This document shows positions 6,857-8,721 of a stretch of 8,721 nucleotides of DNA, one piece after another. Below the pieces are notes generated by a model, which ran no database searches, was not told the origin of the DNA, and saw only the letters and a program-made list of their open reading frames with translations. The stretch covers positions 1-8,721 of the forward strand of contig JBPCVX010000064.1 in assembly GCA_051010095.1 (NCBI GenBank), given 5' to 3'. The position numbers were made by a program, and so were the translations under genes. Source of the DNA: CAJQND01 sp051010095. GTDB taxonomy: Bacteria; Pseudomonadota; Alphaproteobacteria; Rhizobiales; CAJQND01. The first letter of the stretch is position 1; the number at the start of each line of letters is the position of its first letter.

Positions 6857-7551
6857 ATGGCGGTTGTTGTCATAACCGGAGCCAATCGGGAGATAGGCTT
6901 AGGTTTAGCAAAAATCTACCGTGCCAGAGGCGATCAGGTAATCGCCTGTGTTCGGGAAACTTCAGGAGAACTTGAGGCGGCAGGATCAGAGATACATTCA
7001 GGCATTGATTTGCGTGAACCTCATGCAATCGCGAAATTCGCAAACAGCATTACAGAAAATACGATTGATTTGCTAATCAATAACGCCGCTACTTTCAATG
7101 ATCGAGGGCCGATTGACGAACTTTCAATGATCGAGGGTCGATTGACGAAGTAGATATTGATCTTATCTCTCAGGAGATACAAGTAAACGTGCTGGGCCCA
7201 TTGCAACTGACGAGAGACCTTTTGGGCGCCCTCAAAGATGGCGGAAAGATTGCATTTATTAGTTCATCTATGGGATCAATCGAAGAGAATGAACTCGGTC
7301 TTTATTACGGATATCGCATGTCGAAAACGTCGATCAATATGATTGTCAAGAATCTGAGCAACGATCTCTGGGCACGTGAAATTTCGACGATTGCTGTCCA
7401 CCCTGGGTTTGTACGCACACGTCTCACAGATTTTGCAGGAGAGTGGTCGGTCGAGGAGGCAGCGGATGGTGTCATAAAGCAGATTGATCGCCTTTCAATG
7501 GATACGAGCGGCACGTTCTGGCACCAAAACGGCCGCCAGATTGCTTGGTAG
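6857..7551 (+). pseudogene. Short-chain dehydrogenase/reductase disrupted by a 29-bp tandem duplication
   Basis: A short-chain dehydrogenase split into two frames. From ATG 6857 the first frame ends at a TAG at 7151-7153 (98 residues); the second continues to 7551. Removing one 29-bp copy joins them into 666 nt coding for 221 residues with no other break. The restored protein has the nucleotide-binding region VVVITGANREIG (3-14), NNAA (75-78), the SSS segment at 126-128 with the catalytic Ser, and YRMSK (Tyr143, Lys147). The HPGFVRT motif follows, and the C-terminus has the ending common in roughly 220-residue CsgA/C-factor-like members. The middle glycine of TGxxxGxG is Glu12 (GAG at 6890-6892), which may itself harm NADP binding. 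A weak GGGAAG lies 9 nt before the ATG. An alternative GTG at 7189 would give only the C-terminal half, without the cofactor site. The substrate is unknown. Confidence 0.88.
7092..7149 (+). repeat. 29-bp tandem duplication, two copies
   Basis: Copy 1 is 7092-7120 and copy 2 is 7121-7149. They are directly abutting and identical at 28 of 29 positions, differing only at C7109 versus T7138. The length is not a multiple of three, so the second copy shifts the dehydrogenase frame and brings the TAG at 7151-7153 into frame. Confidence 0.97.
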
Positions 7552-7580
7552 CGTTCTCTTGGTTTTCATTGACGAATAAG

Positions 7581-7616
7581 TCACTGATCGGCTAACAGCG
7601 TGTTATTAGTCAGTGA
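7581..7616. promoter_or_regulatory. Imperfect dyad upstream of the lipoprotein-like gene
   Basis: TCACTGA (7581-7587) is matched by TCAGTGA (7610-7616). Inside lies a second stem, TAACA-GCG-TGTTA (7593-7605). The dyad sits between the dehydrogenase stop (7551) and the ATG at 7630. No T-run follows, so a simple intrinsic terminator is unlikely; an operator or a leader hairpin is possible. Confidence 0.35.
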
Positions 7617-7629
7617 AATTGGATACTCT

Positions 7630-8004
7630 ATGCGGCGGCTTATATTTATTGGCGTATTAGCGGGTTTGTCGCTCTTAACTGGCGCATGTGCGCAGAAATC
7701 TTCGCCAGAACCGATTGCAACGAATATCCAGCGTACTGAAACCGTACGTTACAACAAGCGCGACTATATCGTGTCGTTTAAGTATGATCAGGGCAGCGCA
7801 CTATACAATGTGAATGTTAAGCGCCCATCGAGGCCCATGTCGTCAAACGCCAAAGACAAAGACAATGCGGTTCAGGTGGCATCTTCAACGGTAAGTTATT
7901 ACTCTTGCCCCAAAGGGTACCGCGGCAGGCTTGTTCCAGGTACAGCGAGTTATCGCTCGAACAAATCCTGGCAGTTGGCGGCGCGCTGTAAGCAATCGGG
8001 CTAG
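7630..8004 (+). CDS. Small exported protein or lipoprotein of unknown function
   Basis: A 124-residue protein with a clear export signal: MRRLIFIGVLAGLSLLTGAC has two arginines and a hydrophobic core ending in Cys20. LTGAC is an acceptable but non-ideal lipobox (Thr at -3), so lipidation at Cys20 is likely. Signal peptidase I cleavage at the overlapping ACA is the alternative. The mature part is polar and basic. It contains RYNKRDYIVSFKYDQG, which looks like beta-strand, then a basic Ser/Pro/Lys-rich stretch, then YYSCPKGY and a final AARCKQSG. Those two cysteines could form a disulphide in the periplasm. The frame is open back to a GTG at 7600, but the signal peptide fixes the start at ATG 7630; no good Shine-Dalgarno is visible. 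I do not recognise the family. Its stop lies 3 nt from the end of the convergent aminotransferase. Confidence 0.75.
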   Translation: MRRLIFIGVLAGLSLLTGACAQKSSPEPIATNIQRTETVRYNKRDYIVSFKYDQGSALYNVNVKRPSRPMSSNAKDKDNAVQVASSTVSYYSCPKGYRGRLVPGTASYRSNKSWQLAARCKQSG

Positions 8005-8007
8005 GGT

Positions 8008-8721
8008 TTAACTCAGCAAAGCCAGAGCTTTTTCAAGTCGTTTTATTCCCTCTACAATATCTTTCTCGCTCGCGGCAAACGAAATACGGACACATGTGTC
8101 GGCGCCAAAAGCGCCGCCTGGCACAATTGCCAAGCCATGCTCATTTAACAGCCACATACATAGCTCTTCAGCGGTTTCAATCCGCTGATTTCCCGCCGAT
8201 ACACCGAGATAAGATGAGATCTCGGGGAAAATATAAAAGGTGCCTTCTGGCGCGCTCACATTGATGGCTGGAATTGCCTTAAGTCCCTGCACCACTAAAT
8301 CGCGTCTTTTTCTATACGACGCCGTCATGTTTATGCAGTCTTTACGGCCCGCATTTAAGGCCTCGACACCGGCAAGTTGCACGAACGGATTTGCGCCTGC
8401 AGTCAGCATTCCTTGCATTCTTGAACATGCTGAAGCGATTTCCCGCGGAGCCGCCACATATCCAAGCCGCCACCCAGTCATGGCATACCCTTTTGAGAAC
8501 CCGTTGACTGTGATCACCCTGTCGCGCATGCCCGGCAGGGAACCTATGGAGATATGTTCTGTGTCATAGATGATGTATTCGTAAATTTCGTCAGCAATCA
8601 CCATGACGTGGGGGTGAGAGCGCACAACATCTGCCAGCGCCTCAAGCTCTTGCCGGTTGTAAACTGCGCCTGAAGGATTACAGGGGCTGTTTAGAAGGAT
8701 GAACTTGCTCTTTGGTGTGAG
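8008..8721 (-). CDS. Class I/II PLP aminotransferase (AspC-like), N-terminal part off window
   Basis: The C-terminal 237 residues of a fold-type I aminotransferase; the frame is open through the right edge. Full family members are about 390-400 residues, so roughly 160 N-terminal residues lie outside. The motifs are typical of aspartate/prephenate-type class I enzymes: LNSPCNPSGAVY near visible residues 10-21 (NPxG), then ADEIYEYIIYD with the PLP-pyridine Asp and the following Tyr. NGFSKGYAMTGWRLGY contains the Schiff-base lysine. Near the end, CVRISFA holds the arginine that binds the substrate alpha-carboxylate. It transfers an amino group between an amino acid (probably aspartate or an aromatic) and 2-oxoglutarate in the cytoplasm; exact specificity cannot be read from this part. 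A GTG at 8625 is an internal codon, not the start. It converges on the lipoprotein-like gene. Confidence 0.93.
   Translation of the reverse strand, partial: LTPKSKFILLNSPCNPSGAVYNRQELEALADVVRSHPHVMVIADEIYEYIIYDTEHISIGSLPGMRDRVITVNGFSKGYAMTGWRLGYVAAPREIASACSRMQGMLTAGANPFVQLAGVEALNAGRKDCINMTASYRKRRDLVVQGLKAIPAINVSAPEGTFYIFPEISSYLGVSAGNQRIETAEELCMWLLNEHGLAIVPGGAFGADTCVRISFAASEKDIVEGIKRLEKALALLS

Noticed and set aside
7571..7597. TTGACG as -35 box for the lipoprotein-like gene
   Set aside because: The hexamer 17 bp downstream (CTAACA) is a poor -10 box, so no promoter is called.
8018..8033. AAAGC-CAGA-GCTTT followed by TT, as terminator of the lipoprotein-like gene
   Set aside because: A five-pair, A/T-rich stem inside the aminotransferase coding end; easily chance.

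Overview
The window looks like a piece of an alphaproteobacterial chromosome, probably Hyphomicrobiales-like. I infer this from the character of the proteins (GcvA-type LysR regulator, AspC-type aminotransferase, AceE-type transketolase) and a base composition that looks close to balanced. No database search was possible. Coding is dense, and no stretch of 300 bases or more lacks a gene. I see no RNA genes, CRISPR arrays or insertion sequences.

Left part (1-4164): a catabolic module. On the minus strand an ACT-domain threonine dehydratase is followed, after one base, by a large thiamine-diphosphate E1 enzyme of the AceE/MdeB type. The E1 runs off the left edge, with only a short C-terminal tail probably missing. 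An Lrp/AsnC regulator is divergent across a 111-bp AT-rich spacer that carries six TGCT/AGCA tetramers. The simplest reading is threonine (or serine) to 2-oxobutanoate (or pyruvate), then oxidative decarboxylation towards propionyl-CoA (or acetyl-CoA), under control of the divergent regulator. This resembles the Pseudomonas mdeR/mdeA/mdeB arrangement, with threonine dehydratase in place of methionine gamma-lyase.

Middle (4219-6737): a 12-helix MFS transporter follows the Lrp gene on the same strand, so it may belong to the same regulon. It converges on a GcvA-like LysR regulator. That regulator is divergent from a 59-residue protein of unknown function, which has a good sigma-70-type promoter. 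A 24-bp dyad abuts the LysR start codon.

Right part (6857-8721): a short-chain dehydrogenase is broken by an exact-register 29-bp tandem duplication; removing one copy restores a full 221-residue enzyme. Its nucleotide-binding motif also carries a Gly-to-Glu change. A small exported protein or lipoprotein follows, preceded by a dyad. It converges on the C-terminal part of a class I PLP aminotransferase that enters from the right edge.

The most notable points are the threonine dehydratase/E1/Lrp module with its shortened E1, the duplication-inactivated dehydrogenase, and the small protein opposite the LysR gene.
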